Shown here piece after piece: positions 42,021-56,292 of a stretch of 64,000 nt of DNA; within the stretch, counting starts at the first letter, position 1; each line of letters starts with the position of its first letter. The stretch lies in assembly GCF_019059575.1 (NCBI RefSeq), contig NW_024881619.1, positions 988,358 through 1,052,357 on the forward strand, written 5' to 3'. The DNA is from Amphibalanus amphitrite. Its lineage: Eukaryota; Arthropoda; Thecostraca; Balanomorpha; Balanidae. The notes beneath the pieces are model-generated. The model made no database searches and was not told the origin of the DNA. It worked only from the letters and a program-made list of their open reading frames with translations. Made by a program: the position numbers and the translations under genes.

Positions 42021-43107
42021 CATCTTGCCTAGCATGATGCCTAGCATCTTCTGTTGCTAGGCCATGGATGGCAGGCTCTGGGCCTGGAAGACCACCCTTG
42101 CTTGCTGGAGTGAGTTTCTGCCCTCTAGTCGAATGGGGTGACACTTGAATCGCCATAATTCACCCGGATGGTAACCAAGACAGATTTGAATTTGACAATC
42201 GTCCGTGAACTCCTAAATGTCAAATTCCTATGCTCAGCGGACAAAGTGGAGTTAGATCGCATTCAATAGTCGGGTAGCAGAGCGTGGTTTCACTGGTTTG
42301 AAAGAGCGTGGGTAAAAAAAAAAAACGTATCAAATGATCTGGGTATATGATATGGTCTATGATATGATATATAATATGGTTCAAGCATATGATATGATCT
42401 TTAGACGATATGAACATATTTACAATCCTTCGTCACTGAGGGTGAACGTTCCCATTATATCATCTGCCTCTGATCCCATACAATATTTCAAGGTAGCTAC
42501 TTGCATCTCTCCTGGCTCCTGAGACAGCTTGATGAGCATACGAAGCGGAAACGTGCTGCGCCAGCTTTGTCACTCCTAGCGGAAAAGTCTGAGAATTCTG
42601 GGGAATTCTCCCCCTTGCGACAAATGTGGGGAAATGAGCATAAATGTGTAAGTCCCTAGAAATTAAGTCGTCCCAGAAGTCACCCACTACATTAGTGATG
42701 CAAGTTTGACTGGGGTATGTTAGAGATGCAAATTGCATGAAAAGATGTTATATTTTATGTTAAGATTGAGAAACCGTGCTTATAGTGGAAGGTATGTTAA
42801 TGATGCAAACATATTAGTGAACAGGGGGTGGACACTGGTCACCTGCTAATTTTGCGTTATTCCGCTAATGCTTATCCGCTAACATAGCTGACGCTGTTAT
42901 GCTGATTCGCTGTCGCTAACGACGATCCGCTAATCCGCCGACGCTCCAGCTCTGAATGTGCGAGCGATCAGATGATTGGAGGTAGCCGTGTGGCTAACTC
43001 TGAAAATAAGAGGTGCAATTTTTCTTGACAGCACTTTTATATCACGATCTGAAATTTATATGAAAAGATGTCATCATTCATAAGAGAATAGAAAGAGATA
43101 CTGCTTA

Positions 43108-43716
43108 TCAGGGGGTGCGGAGTCGGAGTCGCCCGGAGTCGTGGCAACGAGCCAGGTGTCGGGGTCGATCAAGCTGCCTCGACTCCGACTGCGGGTCGTC
43201 AGCAGCTCTCTCCCCGGTGTCGTCCTGGACGATTGCCTCGCACATGAAGGCTGCCCACTCCTGGATAAACGCCACGGCTTGGCGTGTCCGGTCATCCGAG
43301 CGTCGCTGCCCAGCTCCACTGACAGCCGCCGCCGCAGCGGCGGGGTCCTCAAAGTCCATGGCGCCGTCGTCGTACTTCTCGGGACCCGGCGACGGCTGGG
43401 GCTGCGCGACTCCGGGGGCGCTGGCGGGCGTGAGGCCAGGAGGTGACGAGGTGGACGGCTCGGCGACCAGAGGGTCGAACCAGTTGCCTGGCAGCTGCTG
43501 GCTGGTCCCCATGGCGATGTTCATCAGGGCCCTCCGCGTCTCCTTTGTCACCGTTGCCACCGGCACAGCCCCAGTCTGCTGCCGCACGGCTCGGAGGTGT
43601 TTGCAGCCGCCAGTCCGCTGGTTCATTCTGCAGGTGCAGGCGCCGACGTTCAGGTCCACCAGGTAGGTGATGCCGACCGACGTCAGCGACTTGACCTCAT
43701 AGGTGAACTCCGTCAC
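43108..43716 (-). pseudogene. MULE SWIM exon (mirror of 38,659-39,267)
   Basis: Identical protein reading to the left arm, including the C-x-C-x8-C-x-H finger. Confidence 0.85.
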
Positions 43717-43987
43717 CTGTGAGAGGGGCAGCACATTAAAATCCTGTAAAATTCGTATGTGCATTTACAACATAAACCGACGGACGGTTACTTGTACGAA
43801 AATCCAAACATGATTATTCGCCCCAGTAGTTAGCTTGGCCTTTAAAAACAGACCCCCAAAAGGAAAAAGAAGAAACAAGAAAATAATTTAATAAAACGTG
43901 AAACGAGTCACGAGTTGTGGCACACAGCGCCAACACCACGCGGCCCTACAGTGGCAGAGCGGTACAGTGACAGACTCGTGTGTGAAT

Positions 43988-44057
43988 GCACAGCCATGTG
44001 GTTCATTGGGGCTTAAGGGCGCGCCGAATGCATTGGTCACTTTGCACAGCCATGTGG
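43988..44057 (-). mobile_element. 42-bp LINE tail with TSD (mirror of 38,317-38,386)
   Basis: GCACAGCCATGTGG occurs at 43988-44001 and 44044-44057 around the same 42-bp insert. Confidence 0.75.
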
Positions 44058-44140
44058 CAGTACGGGTGGACTAGCATTGGAAAACGAGCTGTCTTATGTG
44101 ACCGTAGACCATTAATCAGTTCTCGTGTCATGTAAAATAC

Positions 44141-45012
44141 CTGCATCACAGTGCCCTTTTCTTGGCTGGTGCCGCCGCGGACCGTTACCGCCCGCTGCCG
44201 GCCGTTGGCCACGTCGCACGCCCTCCTGGCGTAGTGCTTGCTGAGCTGGACCGTGACGAAATCAGACAGCTGCAGCAGGTTGAACGCACGAGTCCTGGAA
44301 GAACAGCGTGTGTTCGGAGCAGCACCACCGCTGTAGGAGTTAAAATCTTCCCGGAACAGCGCTTGCGCCACTTTGGGCTCTTTTCTGAGCTGGGTCTCCA
44401 TTGACTTCTTCGCATGAAACCAGCACGTACGACGGACTGCTCCTGGGAACGTGCTAGCCACGGCCTGGTTGATGGCCTCTGCCGCATCAGCCATCACAAC
44501 CCGAGACCGGAACTCCTGGCCCGCGACGGCGTCGATGCCGTCCTTCACTGAGTGCAGAAGTGCGCGGTAGTCATCAGCAGTTTCCGCCGTCGTGATGGAG
44601 AATACAACGGGGAAAAACAGCAGAGCGCCATCTGTGACACCGGCCACAAGGACTGGAAACCCTTGTGGTTAACCTGGAAACCCGTTCCAGGTTACCTTGT
44701 ACGTGGCGTCCACATGCAGCACTTCAGATCTCGCACCCTTACGTTGCAGAGCCTTAGTACTCAACTGCACGGATCAATCCCAACTGCAGGTCCACCTTTG
44801 CATCACAACATACACATTATTGTCGCTTTCAGGCAGCGCTTAGCGCTCCTCACACCACTCGTTGACTTCGCAGAAGGAAACTGGAGCAGGGCCCAGCTTC
44901 TCTTCCCGCAACTTACGCAAGTAGTTATCTATCTTTTTGTCGCTGACGACGATGTCTCGGTTACGGAGGGCCCAGAACAGCTGAAGAGGCTTCGTCACCA
45001 GAATGGAGACCT
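44141..45012 (-). pseudogene. MULE core exon (mirror of 37,370-38,233)
   Basis: The 44,141-44,647 frame equals the left-arm core through GTVMQ. The N-terminal part has one-base differences (for example near 44,760 and 45,029) that alter the apparent ORFs. Confidence 0.8.
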
Positions 45013-45191
45013 TGATCCGACCTTATTAACACAAAACCTTCATGCATACCTGCAACACAAGACAGCGCAGAAGTTACCAAATAATAGACGTCAACGGGCG
45101 TACATACATCGCATAGGCAATGCGGGCAATACGGGCAATTAAGGCACAAATGCCTACAAACCATGCCATTCTCCCCCACCTCAAAACTCAC

Positions 45192-45314
45192 AGTAACTTG
45201 AACGTTCATTGTGACATGTATGACTAGATAAGTGAAACTTTTTTAAATATGTATAAAAGTTAACCTTTTTTAAATATAAAAAAAGTTTCACTTAGCTAGT
45301 CATCATAGTTACTT
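45192..45314. mobile_element. Palindromic small insertion (mirror of 37,053-37,179)
   Basis: The insert is 45200-45306, 107 bp here against 111 bp on the left. The length difference falls in the A/T-rich centre. Confidence 0.65.
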
Positions 45315-45617
45315 AACACGATCTTCGCTAGCAAGTGTAACGCTTAAAAGACTGACAAAACATTATTTGCATAAACTGGGCGAGCGTCATGGGCAGGAAG
45401 TACGTACAGCGTTATATAGTGTAGTCACTCATGACTCAAGTATGCGGGGCGATGTCCGATCCGACCCGAACGGCGCAGGGGCGCTGTCTGAACCAGTGGA
45501 TGAATCTTCTCTAAAAAGCCGGAGATCCACCTTGAGTAGTGGGCGAACATGCCGATCACTCGCTTCAGTGAGGGCATGTCACGAGGCTCGGGGAGATCGA
45601 GGAATGGACGGAGGCAC

Positions 45618-46919
45618 TCAGGACTCCGGAGGACATAAGTATGGGTTAGTGATGTGTTTGTCCGAGGCCTTCCCGTCCTCCTCTCGGGCACGCCTGGCGA
45701 CATCCTCAAAGTGCCGCCCAAATGACGTCCGTGTCCCATACGTCTTCGCGTGTTCGTCTTCGGGAACGGGATCTTTCTCGACCTGACCGTCGGTGTCATC
45801 GACAGACCCTACCGCCGCCGAGTTTAAGTCTGACAGGTCCAGGTGGACCATGCATTCTGTTGACTTTGCTAAGATGCACAACTTCCCGAAGCACTCGCCT
45901 AGGCCCGGGATGGACGACGCCTGCTGCATCTTTGCGAACAGCCACATGTAGCTCATGTTTGCTGCTCCCTCGATTCCCTTACCCTTGAGCGTGCTCGAAA
46001 AGCTGTGGGAGATATGGGCTCCACACAGGCGGGTCGCGTGTCCGGGTTGGTGACGGCTTTCCAACAGGTCTGGAGGTAGGCCAGGGTCGTCGTTTTCAGA
46101 AGACCCTCCGCCACGTTGTGTATCAGCGCCCAACTGAAGTCAGTCACAATGCGGGGGGCTCCAGGGTCGCTCTTGTCACCAGCCAGTACCCTTCGCCAGC
46201 TGGGAGAGGAAGTTCGCGACTGTGGGAACAGTATGGCTCTCCGCGAGGAGGTGTGCCAGTGGATAGCTTCTGGTCTCTGCATCGGGGCTTTCGGTGATGA
46301 GGGCATAGAGAAACAGTTGCTTCTCGCCGACCTGGCGGGTCACGAAGCCGGTGGCGTCCAGGTGAGCTGTGTCGCGGCTGGGGGTCCTTTTTATGAAGTG
46401 TTTTCGGTACAAGTGTACCACCAACGGCACTTTATTGATTAACTAGACGCCGCCTTTCTGGACCTTGCCTGACCCGTCCTCGAATTGAGACACGTCCACG
46501 TCCTCTGACCAGCCAGCAGACGGTTGCGCGGCGCTCGTAGGCAGCTTGGCGCAGAACTGCAGCCGGCGGTGCTTGGGTCACGTTCCCGTCGAGCAGGCGC
46601 GCATCGGGTGTCTGCTGCAGCATGTATTGCCTGGTAATATGGGCTTCTTGTTGGTCGACGAGAACGGCGGTGTTATGGCGGCACTCTCCGCTCAGGTGGC
46701 GTTGAGCGAAATATTCCTGATGAGCCGCGCTGGTAGACCCGAACACCTGGCAGTGCCGGTTTTGGCTCCCCGGCGCCGGCGGGTAGCGGACCACGAGGTG
46801 GTATCGGTGGCAGCCGGGGAACCGCCAGGTGGCGAAGCTCGTGAAGAAGGGTGTATTATTCTTTCGGGACCCAGCTTTCTTGAGGCACGCCGTATAGTAT
46901 AGCGCATTGCCAGCGCCAT
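45618..46919 (-). pseudogene. Family U copy 4 (mirror of 35,448-36,749)
   Basis: All three frames are read identically to the left arm. Confidence 0.55.
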
Positions 46920-47431
46920 ACGAAAATGATACTACATCGTAAAAGCCTGTGTGGGCTGGACAAGACTATCGACGTCCACCCCGGATGCGCCGGTAATATA
47001 TAGTACTGAAGGAAGCCGATGTATGTAAATTTTCAAGACCCAGGTCCTTACTTGCTTTTTGAACGAGGTCGAAGGCCGAGTAAAAAAAAATCAGTAAGGA
47101 CTGAGGTCTTGAAAATTTATCACTGGTCGAGTTTGGTAGGTACACTCATGAGAAAAATTTTCACTCCAAATAAAAGAGTAAAGTGCTTCCATTTCTAACC
47201 CACAGTTTAGAGTACAATTAAGGTCGTACAAATACGCTCATAAAAAGAGTTATGGATGTAGGGTAATCGTACTCTTAGATGAAAAGGTGTCAACAGACTC
47301 CAAGATTCAGAGTTCGGTAGACAATGACGCTGCTTTTCATAGAAGCGTCACACCAAAAAATAGGGCTGCTGAACCCCCTTTCCGTTTTTATTGCACGCTG
47401 AATGGTAATATTACTCCTTTCTTTAGGTTTG

Positions 47432-48883
47432 GCTGACGTCCGCGTCCCATACGTCTTCGCGTGTTCGTCTTCGGGAACGGGATCTTTCTCGACCAAACCG
47501 TCGGCGTCATCGTCAGACCCTGTCGCCGCCGAGTTTAAGTCTGACAGGTCCAGGTGGACCATTTATTTATACATACAACATCCACAAGCATCGTGGCTTT
47601 TCAGTTGAGGTGATAATGAGGTGATGAGTAAAATACTATGGCAAGGATACGGATAGGATACGGGACGTTGTGATATGATTGTGCAGGACTGCGAGTGCAG
47701 CTGCTGCCCAGTTGGCGCTGCGCACATCTGCAGCCTGGCAAGAAGGATAAGTATGAGGATATCACCGGGGCCCTAAGAAATGAAAACTTGACGAAAGAAA
47801 AGCTGATGAGTGCATGACTTCACCATGCATTCTGTTGACATTGCTAAGATGCACAACTTCCCGAAGCACTCGCCCAGGCCCGGGATGGACGACACCTGCT
47901 GCATCTTGGCGAACAGCCACATGTAGCTCATGTTTGCTGCTCCCTCGATTCCCTTACCCTTGAGCGTGCGCGAAAAGCTATGGGAGATGTGGGCTCCACA
48001 CAGGCGGGTCGCGGGTCCGGGTTGGTGACGGCTTTCCAACAGGTCTCGAGGTAGGCCAGGGTCGTCGTTTTCAGAAGACCCTCCGCCACGGTGTGTATCA
48101 GCGCCCAACTGAAGTCAGTCACAATGCGGGGGGCTCCAGGGTCGCTCTTGTCACCAGCCAGTACCCTTCGCCAGCTGGGAGAGGAAGTTCGCGACTGTGG
48201 GAACAGTATGGCTCTCCGCGAGGAGGTGTGCCAGCGGATAGCTTCTGGTCTCTGCCTCGAGGCTTTCGGTGATGAGGGCATAGAGAAACAGTTGCTTCTC
48301 GCCGACCTGGCGGGTCTTGAAGCCGGTGGCGTCCAGGTGAGCGGTGTCGCGGCTGGGGATCCTTTTTATGAAATGTTTTCGGTACAGGTGTACCACCACC
48401 AGCGGCACTTTGCGATTTGCTTGACGCCGCCTTTCTGGACCTTGCTTGACCCGTCCTCGAATTGAGACACGTCCACGTCCTCTGACCAGCCAGCAGAATG
48501 GCGTTCGGTTGCGCGGCGCTCGTAGGCAGCTTGGCGCAGAACTGCAGCCGGCGGTGCTTGGGTCACGTTCCCGTCGAGCAGGTGCGCATCGGGTGTCTGC
48601 TGCAGCATGTATTGCTGGTAATATGGGCTCCTTGTTGGTCGACGATAACGGTGGTGGCATGGCGACACTCTCTGCTCAGGTGGCGTTGAGCGAAATATTC
48701 CTGATGAGCCGCGCTGGTAGACCCGGACACCTGGCAGTGCCGGTTTTGGGTCCCCGGCGCCGGCGGGTAGCGGACCGCGAGGCGGTATCGGTGGTAGCCG
48801 GGGAACCGCCAGGTGGCGAAGCTCGGGAAGAACGGTGTATTATTCTTTCGGGACTCATCTTTCTTGAGATACGGTTTGCGCAT
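47432..48883 (-). pseudogene. Family U copy 3 (mirror of 33,479-34,930)
   Basis: Same order as the left copy. A one-base loss in the GTATTGCTGG region near 48,610 shortens the N-terminal frame compared with the left arm. Confidence 0.55.
47558..47826. mobile_element. 262-bp insertion (mirror of 34,537-34,808)
   Basis: ACCAT at 47558-47562 and 47822-47826 flank the insert, which is 259 bp here. Confidence 0.75.
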
Positions 48884-49111
48884 TGCCAGCGCTATACGAA
48901 AATGATACTACATCGTAAAAGCCTGTGTGGGCTGAACAAAACTATCGACGTCCACCTCGGATGCGCCGGTAATATATAATACTGAACGAAGCCGGTGTTT
49001 ATAAATTTTCAAAACCCAGGTGCTTACTTGCTTTTTGAACGAAGTCGAAGGCCGAGTAAAAAAAAAATCAGTAAGGACTGAGGTCTTTAAAATTTATCAC
49101 TGGCCGAGTTT

Positions 49112-50962
49112 GGTATATACATGGGCGGCGCCACCGGGGGGGACGGGGGGGACAGGTCCCCCGCTATCGAAAGTTAGGGGGGTACAGTACCCCCCTATCG
49201 GCGAGGCCCGTTCAATAGTTGATAATAATGCATTATTGAGCTATCCTGATCCGTCGCATTTAATGCATCGTGGGTTAATCAAGGCAGGTGCTGAATAAAG
49301 ATTGCTGTTGGGATGCATCGCAGGGGGTCCTGGCCATCTGCAAAAGGTGTGGAGCTGTGATGCCTGTAGTTATAAGGTGATCAGCAGGGCCTCGGGGATC
49401 GTGCCCCCTTTTTGGGGCGCCAGGCAGGGTTATTACTTATTACCCCACCCCACTGCCAGACCCCATTGCCGATAAAACCAAGTTCACTGAAATTCCATAG
49501 ATTTCCGTTACTATATGAAAATTTTCCATTCCTAATTAGTCAAATTCAAGCATGGCAGTTCTACCACAGGAACCATTTGAAATCTATGCCATTTAACCCC
49601 AGCACTTGTGGGGAGAAGTGTTCGGATAGATCACAGGCAGGACCAAAAAAGCACGCAGTAGCCCAAGACCTTATAATTGGATATGGCATCGGCTCCCTCT
49701 CGTCAAGGGGTTCGATAGCACTCGTTTTTTTTTTTCTGCAAAACTAAGTTCGGTCGGCGGCCGAACGGCTGGGGGTCTAATCGAGCCCCCCATCCCTCCC
49801 CTTCTTACGTCAGCGGCTGTGAAAATGCCATTACCAGCTGTTGAAACATGGCAGTTGCTTTTGCATGAGTGCACGAAAGGGTTTTAGGTCCGTGATACGT
49901 GAAAGGTTCTACATGAAAATTGAGATACACCAGCTTATCAAATTGTGCTCACTGTGGTGCGCTCGGTTTTACCTTGACTAGTCTTTGAATTCTGGGGTGA
50001 AACAGACCAGTCAAGAAACCTGTTCCATAAGGAGAGCCACTAATGCTAAAAAGATGTGGGATGAGGTTTCCAGAGACCTTCATTACCTCCCAAAGGGGGT
50101 GCCCCGCCATTTGCCAATCCCTGCTGTAGTTGTTACGATTGGAGGGTGAATATGAGAACGATGCAGGTCGTGCCAGCTCGATCATGACGAACACAATGGT
50201 GCCGACATCACAGCTCTACTGCCATTTTTGACGAAGTTAATCAACAAGGACCGGAATCCTACCCTGGGGCATTTCACCTGCAGAGGTCGCCGGACCTGAG
50301 ACCCTTTCACTCAATTTTTCAACGGTGCATGCGCTCGTTTTTCCCGCGAAGCTCTTGGCAAGTAAAATCCATCAGAAAGTGTGATCAAATAACGGCTGGT
50401 GACCTTCCATGACCTAGCATGACCTTTTGAGTGACCACCGATGACATGACCACTGACGGCTAGCCATTAGCTGCACCCTGCCCGTTGCATATGGATCAGG
50501 TGGTGATGTCATGATTCTGAAATTATATTGCAGTTTTGGCGCACTTGTCAGAGCAGAAGACATTCCCACTTTTCCTCCATGACTATATGATGGTGAAGCC
50601 CTGAAGCTGACCAGACGTAAGATCGAAAATTTGAAAGTACGAAACGTAAGAATAGCTGGCACTGCTACTCATACCTAAGCAATTCGCAGCTTGTAGGAAA
50701 CCAGCTTTGAGTTGGCAAGACTGCAAATTTTGATTTAGAGGCAAGGATGCTTGAAAAGGTGATCGATCTTAGGTGTCCTAGGATAAATTTGGAAACGGGA
50801 TGCACCATTCGATGTGTTTTGGGCTTTGCCAAGTTTCGCGGCGTTACGTGCCTCGTTTTTTTTTTTTTTTTGCATACACGATCAGTATCTACTTTTGGGA
50901 TTTCCGATTTTCGGTCCCCGTCCCCCCTATCGAAAACCCGTGGCGCCGCCCCTGGGTATATA
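49112..50962. mobile_element. hAT-like element (mirror of 31,394-33,251)
   Basis: TSD GGTATATA at 49112-49119 and 50955-50962. The element is 1,835 bp here against 1,842 bp, with differences in homopolymer runs. Confidence 0.9.
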
Positions 50963-51899
50963 GGTACATTCATGAGGAAATTTTCACTCCAAATAAAAGA
51001 GTAAAATGTTTCCATTTATAACCCACAGTTTAGAGTACAATGAAGGTCGTACAAATACGCTCATAAAAAGAGTTATGGATGTAGGGTAATCGTACTCTTA
51101 GATGAAAAGGTGTCAACAGACTCCATGATTCAGAGTTCGGTGGACAATGACGCTGCTTTTAATAGTAGCGTCTCACCAAAAATAGGGCCACTGAACCCCC
51201 TTTCCGTTTTTATTGCACGAAGAATGGTAATATTACTCCTTTCTTCAGGTTTGGCTGACTCCATTTTCAGGGGGAGTAGCCCGACCATCCTGGAGTAAGT
51301 TCCATTTTAACCAATTTTTAGGAATCATGGAGTAGCATGACTCATTGTTAGATTGGTAGAGTACACATACTCCGATATTAAATATGACGTTACATGTGAC
51401 AAAACATGTGAGTCATGGTATGCACTGCGTGACGGTTTTTTTTTTTTTTTTGCAAGTACTGTATGTGATAGTTATGGTTGGTATATCGAGGGATTGTAAT
51501 TGTATATGTAAGAGACGAAAGACCAAAGGCAACACAACACTCTACATTGCTTCGAACGTATAACTGCTATGGACTGTTACTGGGCGTCAATTCGCCTGTT
51601 GGTCCATGACATCGAATAAATAAATTAATACATAGATAATAAATAAATAAAACACAGAAAGTTCAACTTGATGGCAAAACTAATGGCCTAAACTAAAACT
51701 AAACGCCGACCTGAACAAATAACACAGAAAGTCAAACTTGATGGCCAACTTAATGTCAATGACATGACAAGCGTCCGCCGTTGCCACAGTCGTTCCATTT
51801 GCCGGGAACGTCGCACGCTTCACCCAAACGTATGGCTTCACTGCTCATAGTGAGAACAATGCTGCTCGTTGCTGCTGCTGTTCGAATGTTGCTTCCTGC

Positions 51900-52490
51900 T
51901 CACTTCGCCTCGCTATAGGCGGGGACGATTCTGACGTACAGCTTCAGGGCCCTTGCTGGCACCCTTACTCCATCGTCCACCTTCAGCACAAGTCTCTGAA
52001 GGTAAATTCCAAGCGCCTTATCTGCCTTGCCGTAGAATGCATTGAATAGCGAGTGGCACAAAACCCAAGCGAGCACGGCATCCGCCAATTCTGCGATGGT
52101 GACCACGGTTACGCCTTCACTCTTCAGCGACCACTTGATAGGTACTTAACGTCGTGGATCCAGGTGGAGGTGGATCATCAGGTGGATCAGGTCCAGGTGG
52201 ATCATGCATTCTGTTGACATTGCTAAGATGCACAACTTCCTGAAGCACTCGCCCAGGCCCGGGGGACGACACCTGCTGCATCTTGGCGAACAGCCACATG
52301 TAGCTCATATTTGCTGCTCCTCGATTCCCTTACCCTTGAACGTGCCCGAAAAGCTGTGGGAGATGTGGGCTCCACACAGGCGGGTCGCGAGTAGGTCCGG
52401 GTTGGTGACGGCTTTCCAACAGGTCTGGAGGTAGGCATAGGGTCGTCGTCTTAAGAAGACTCTCCGCCACGGCGTGTATCAGCGCCCAAG
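51900..52490 (-). pseudogene. Family U copy 2 (mirror of 29,864-30,454)
   Basis: The 51,900-52,106 frame is identical to the left arm. Small deletions near 52,263 and 52,320 break the segment before it. Confidence 0.55.
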
Positions 52491-54070
52491 CCAACAGCAA
52501 CATTTATTTTAAAAGCACGGGAATGAGCACAGGAATTTGCTAAGCGCTACTACCATTCTGTGCGACTGCGAGCAGCTTTGATCATAAAATCACAGGTATG
52601 ATCACAAGAATTGAACATGCACCACTCTAAGTTCAATTATCGGCACACCTCAGCAGCTTGAGCGCTTCGGCGAGATCTCCCTTCAGGTGACTTCGGCGCG
52701 GGCTGAACATTCTTCCAGACATAGAAAATACTCGCTCATTGGGACCCGAGCTTGCTGGAACAGCAATGATGTTACGAGCGGCCACCTCCAGGTGTTGGTA
52801 TATGTAGATGCCCGCTTCCAGCACCCAGTGCTCCACAGGGTCCACGCAGACGGTCGGCTTCCGTAGGTAGGCCTCCAGCTCCGCATGTACAACATATTTG
52901 AAATCGTAACCGGTTCCTCGGCTGTTCGGCCATGAAGCCGTAGAGACTGTCGATATAAGAAATTTACGAAAATTACCATGCGTCCCAATAACAAGTCTAC
53001 TGAGCTTAACGTCAATAACTTACCTACCAGTCATTTCACATGCTCGAATGACAATTATCAATTCTACTCCTCGTGGCATGGTAAAACTAATGACGCCGAA
53101 TACCTACAGCTCCCACCCGCAGTCGACTCTCTTCAGAGAAGTGCTCCAAATTACAGCTCTTGCGCCATATCAGCATGGGTAGAACCAGAGCTGTGTAAAC
53201 CGGTAGAACCGATCTGTTGGATCAGGTTCAGGTGCAGACGAGCTGAGCTGGTTGCGGGAGAAGCGGTGTGCTGCCGGGTGGCATCGCTCGACCCATGGCG
53301 TGGTGCGGGAGTTGCTCGGATCACGTCGGGGTCACCAGTGTAAACTGAGGGACGGTCGTCCCACGTCCCAGTTTGCATCATCCGATCAGTGTGATTGGGA
53401 AGTGTGTTCCGTTCCGAGCAGTCACTTCCTGGGCTCTTCATGTCACCCCAGCTCTTTGGTCTTCCGTTTCCTCACGCGTATCGGTACGACGAGTAGAAGA
53501 GTGTATTAACAAAATCTCAGAATTTACTATCGTACACGACACACGGACGTCAGACGGCATACTAAACTGCGCGCATGTGCCCACTGTTCCGGTCAACCTA
53601 GCACCGTGCCACATGCGCAGTGTGTGACTGTGCGCGGATATATACATGAGCAGTGGCACACCGATACGGCGACACATGCGCAGCAGGTAGCCGCGGCTAT
53701 ATGAAACTCCTAGAACACGACTGCGGTCCACCAGTCCAGGTCCTTCAGGACATCCTTCATGATGCGTTGAAACATGCCGGGGCTCGTCTTCAAGCCGAAC
53801 GGTTGCCGGTTCCACTGCTTCAGTCCGACCTCGATCACCAACGCAGTCACCTCTCGAGACTCGGGGCGATTGGCACCGCCCAGCGAGCACCAACGTGACA
53901 AACAGAAAACTTGGATACAAACGCGACCCAAACGCGCCCAAAATTGGCTAACTTGTAGCCGGGCACCAACGTGACATCACATCGCACATTTCACTGATAA
54001 ATGCATAGACAGGCCACACTACCACGGTCAGGCCCTAAACGTTTACACACGCGAAGAGACTTTCATCAGC
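52472..54070 (-). repeat. Block A copy 2 (mirror of 28,273-29,879)
   Basis: It includes the hAT domain (52,633-52,935), the tRNA-Trp-type primer site (53,320-53,337) and the RT remnant (about 53,710-53,850). Confidence 0.9.
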
Positions 54071-55058
54071 TTTCGGTTCAGCCTATTCACACCAACTATG
54101 GCCGCGGCCGTGACAGCCTTGCAGTGGGCGTACAGCTGCATGGGGACAAATGTTTCCGTCATCTGTCGAAGGCGGCCCTTTGCGCACATCGACTCCCGCC
54201 GACCGGGATACTCAGGGGTACTAGCGATGCACTTACGAGACGACGGAGCACAGTCTTGATCAAAGATGGCACTCGCCACCTGTGACTCAGCTATTTCGTA
54301 GGCAACCATCATCACCCGAAACAGCTGTTTTGATGGCACATTCAGGCTGCAATGTCGAAACTGCGCATGCCAGTGAAGCTTTTAAAGCCAGTGAGGCTTT
54401 CTCTGTCCTTAGGCACAGTGGCCCGTCCAGCGCACAACGCGGTATTAAAAGCGGAGCACGTGTGGTCTGCCCCACTCTTAAATACCAGGCATCCTGCAAT
54501 GTATGCCAGTACATTCTCAGTGATCTTGTCCTGGGAAACAACCGTCACTGATGGATGACGACAGTTACCGTGCTCGGACGCAGCCATCACGCCTTTGACT
54601 GCGGTCTTCTGAAACGCTCCCCGGAACTGCGTTGGGTTTGGTTTGTCATTTTGATGGCCCGCTCGCCGGATGGTATCGAGGAAGTTAGCCAGACCGTCTT
54701 GGCTGAGCCTCCTGGTCTTAAGGAACTTCAGCGCCCCTTGACCGCGGCCCACAGCTGGAGGACGGCGTTGATGGTGAGTTGGAGCCAACGGACGCTGTGT
54801 CGTCGCGGCGCTGCTCCAACGAGCCAGCCAGTTTCGGGTCTCCAACAGGATCCTGGTGTGGTCCTGCTCTGTCGGCGCCGAGAAAGCCCGCTTGTTTCGA
54901 CAAGCGTCGTTCACTATGTCGAACCAGTCATTCAATCGCAACAGGCCTTCGGCGGTAAGCAGGATAAATTCTCCCAGCAGACCTGTTGCCAAAATAGTTG
55001 ACGTCTCTTTAGCAGGTGAGCTGTAGCCGTCGGAGGAGCTTATCTTATAAAGCATCAT
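54043..55058 (-). pseudogene. P-element-type transposase (mirror of 27,301-28,299)
   Basis: One-base deletions relative to the left arm join frames into a 238-residue ORF (54,342-55,058). In that ORF the stretch between LARW and GALKFLKT is read in a third, non-homologous frame. The longer ORF is therefore not evidence of an intact gene. Confidence 0.7.
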
Positions 55059-55689
55059 ATTATATCATTCACATCTTCTTGTATTCTCAACTCACTTCAG
55101 GTAACACTTCAAACAAGCGCTCCGTCCCAGCCGCGTCTGCCCAACACCGCCACACCAGCCGCACCCCAGCCGAGCCGCGGCCCCCGCCTCGGGGCAGGAT
55201 CTCCGCAGAGGCGGCACCAGCCCGGCGGCCGCTGCCCGTGCGGCCCGACGCCGCCCCGGGGGCAGACGGGGAAAACGAGATGCAAACTAACGAACTCGTC
55301 TACAACGCCATTCTTGGGCCAATATGATTATTCCACAAATGCATTACCAAAGTGTAGCAGATGATGCCATAGAAAAAAAAATACAAAGACGTCGGAACTG
55401 TAATGATTGAAACAGTTTTGTCTCACATTAGAACTGTAAACCATTTGTTAGAATCGAAATGACGCTGGTTTAAACAGCTATTGAATATCCCGGTAGCTGT
55501 ATTCACGTCAGCGAGTGGGCATCCAACATTGAACGAACGCTCAAACAGTGAGCCGAATACTCAAGAAAGAGTCGAATACTCAACAAAGAGCCGAGGGCAA
55601 CAACTGTACCAACAGCAGCAATACCTACGCAAAAGAGCGAGACGGAAATCACCGTTCGTGTCGCGACGAGTATATGACATAAGCTGAGA

Positions 55690-56280
55690 TGTATCATTGT
55701 TGCCCTGCAATATACCACCTTAATGCTAGTGGTGATACCAGTGCTCGAGATAGCCGGTCAACCGGCTCGAAGAGCCGACATACGCCGCCTTGGTGTGCCA
55801 GTGTTGACGGCCGTCCGTCGCAGCAGAGCACCCTCACTGCTCCGCGAACTGCTCGTTCATTGGCAGAGAGGACGACTCCTTGCTTTCGACGGTGTTTCCC
55901 TTCCCGTATGCTCTGAATATCATGTCTTCACGTCCATCAAAGTAAAGGCTTGTTACCCCGTCTCGTTGATTGATCGTGCATTTGCTGCGCTGTCTCTTTC
56001 CTAACTTAATCTTGTGCGCGCCAGGTCTTTTAAGGATCCGCGATGTTTGGCGGGAAAGTTTTCCTTTGCTATTCTTTTTGGAAGTGTTGATAACAGCCAA
56101 CACCCTCTTCGATACACTGTAACGGTCACCTGCAAGAGCGTTGTTGCTCAGATCGTTGAAGTTTCTATCTTTATTTGCTTTTGTCCCATTGTAGCGTCTG
56201 TATGTAGGCATTTGCCACTGGTCGTTCGCCCACCACGGGCTGTCACCCGTGCCCGTCTCCCCGGCACCGTGTGTCGCACC
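55690..56280 (-). pseudogene. CDGT-type transposase fragment (mirror of 26,033-26,640)
   Basis: Same motifs as the left copy. Here several indels join gag and transposase into one spurious 323-residue ORF (55,834-56,805). Confidence 0.5.
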
Positions 56281-56292
56281 GCGTACCGCAGG

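Noticed and set aside
54342-55058. 238-residue ORF suggesting an intact P-element transposase
   Set aside because: It arises from small deletions relative to the left arm and reads a non-homologous frame in its middle.
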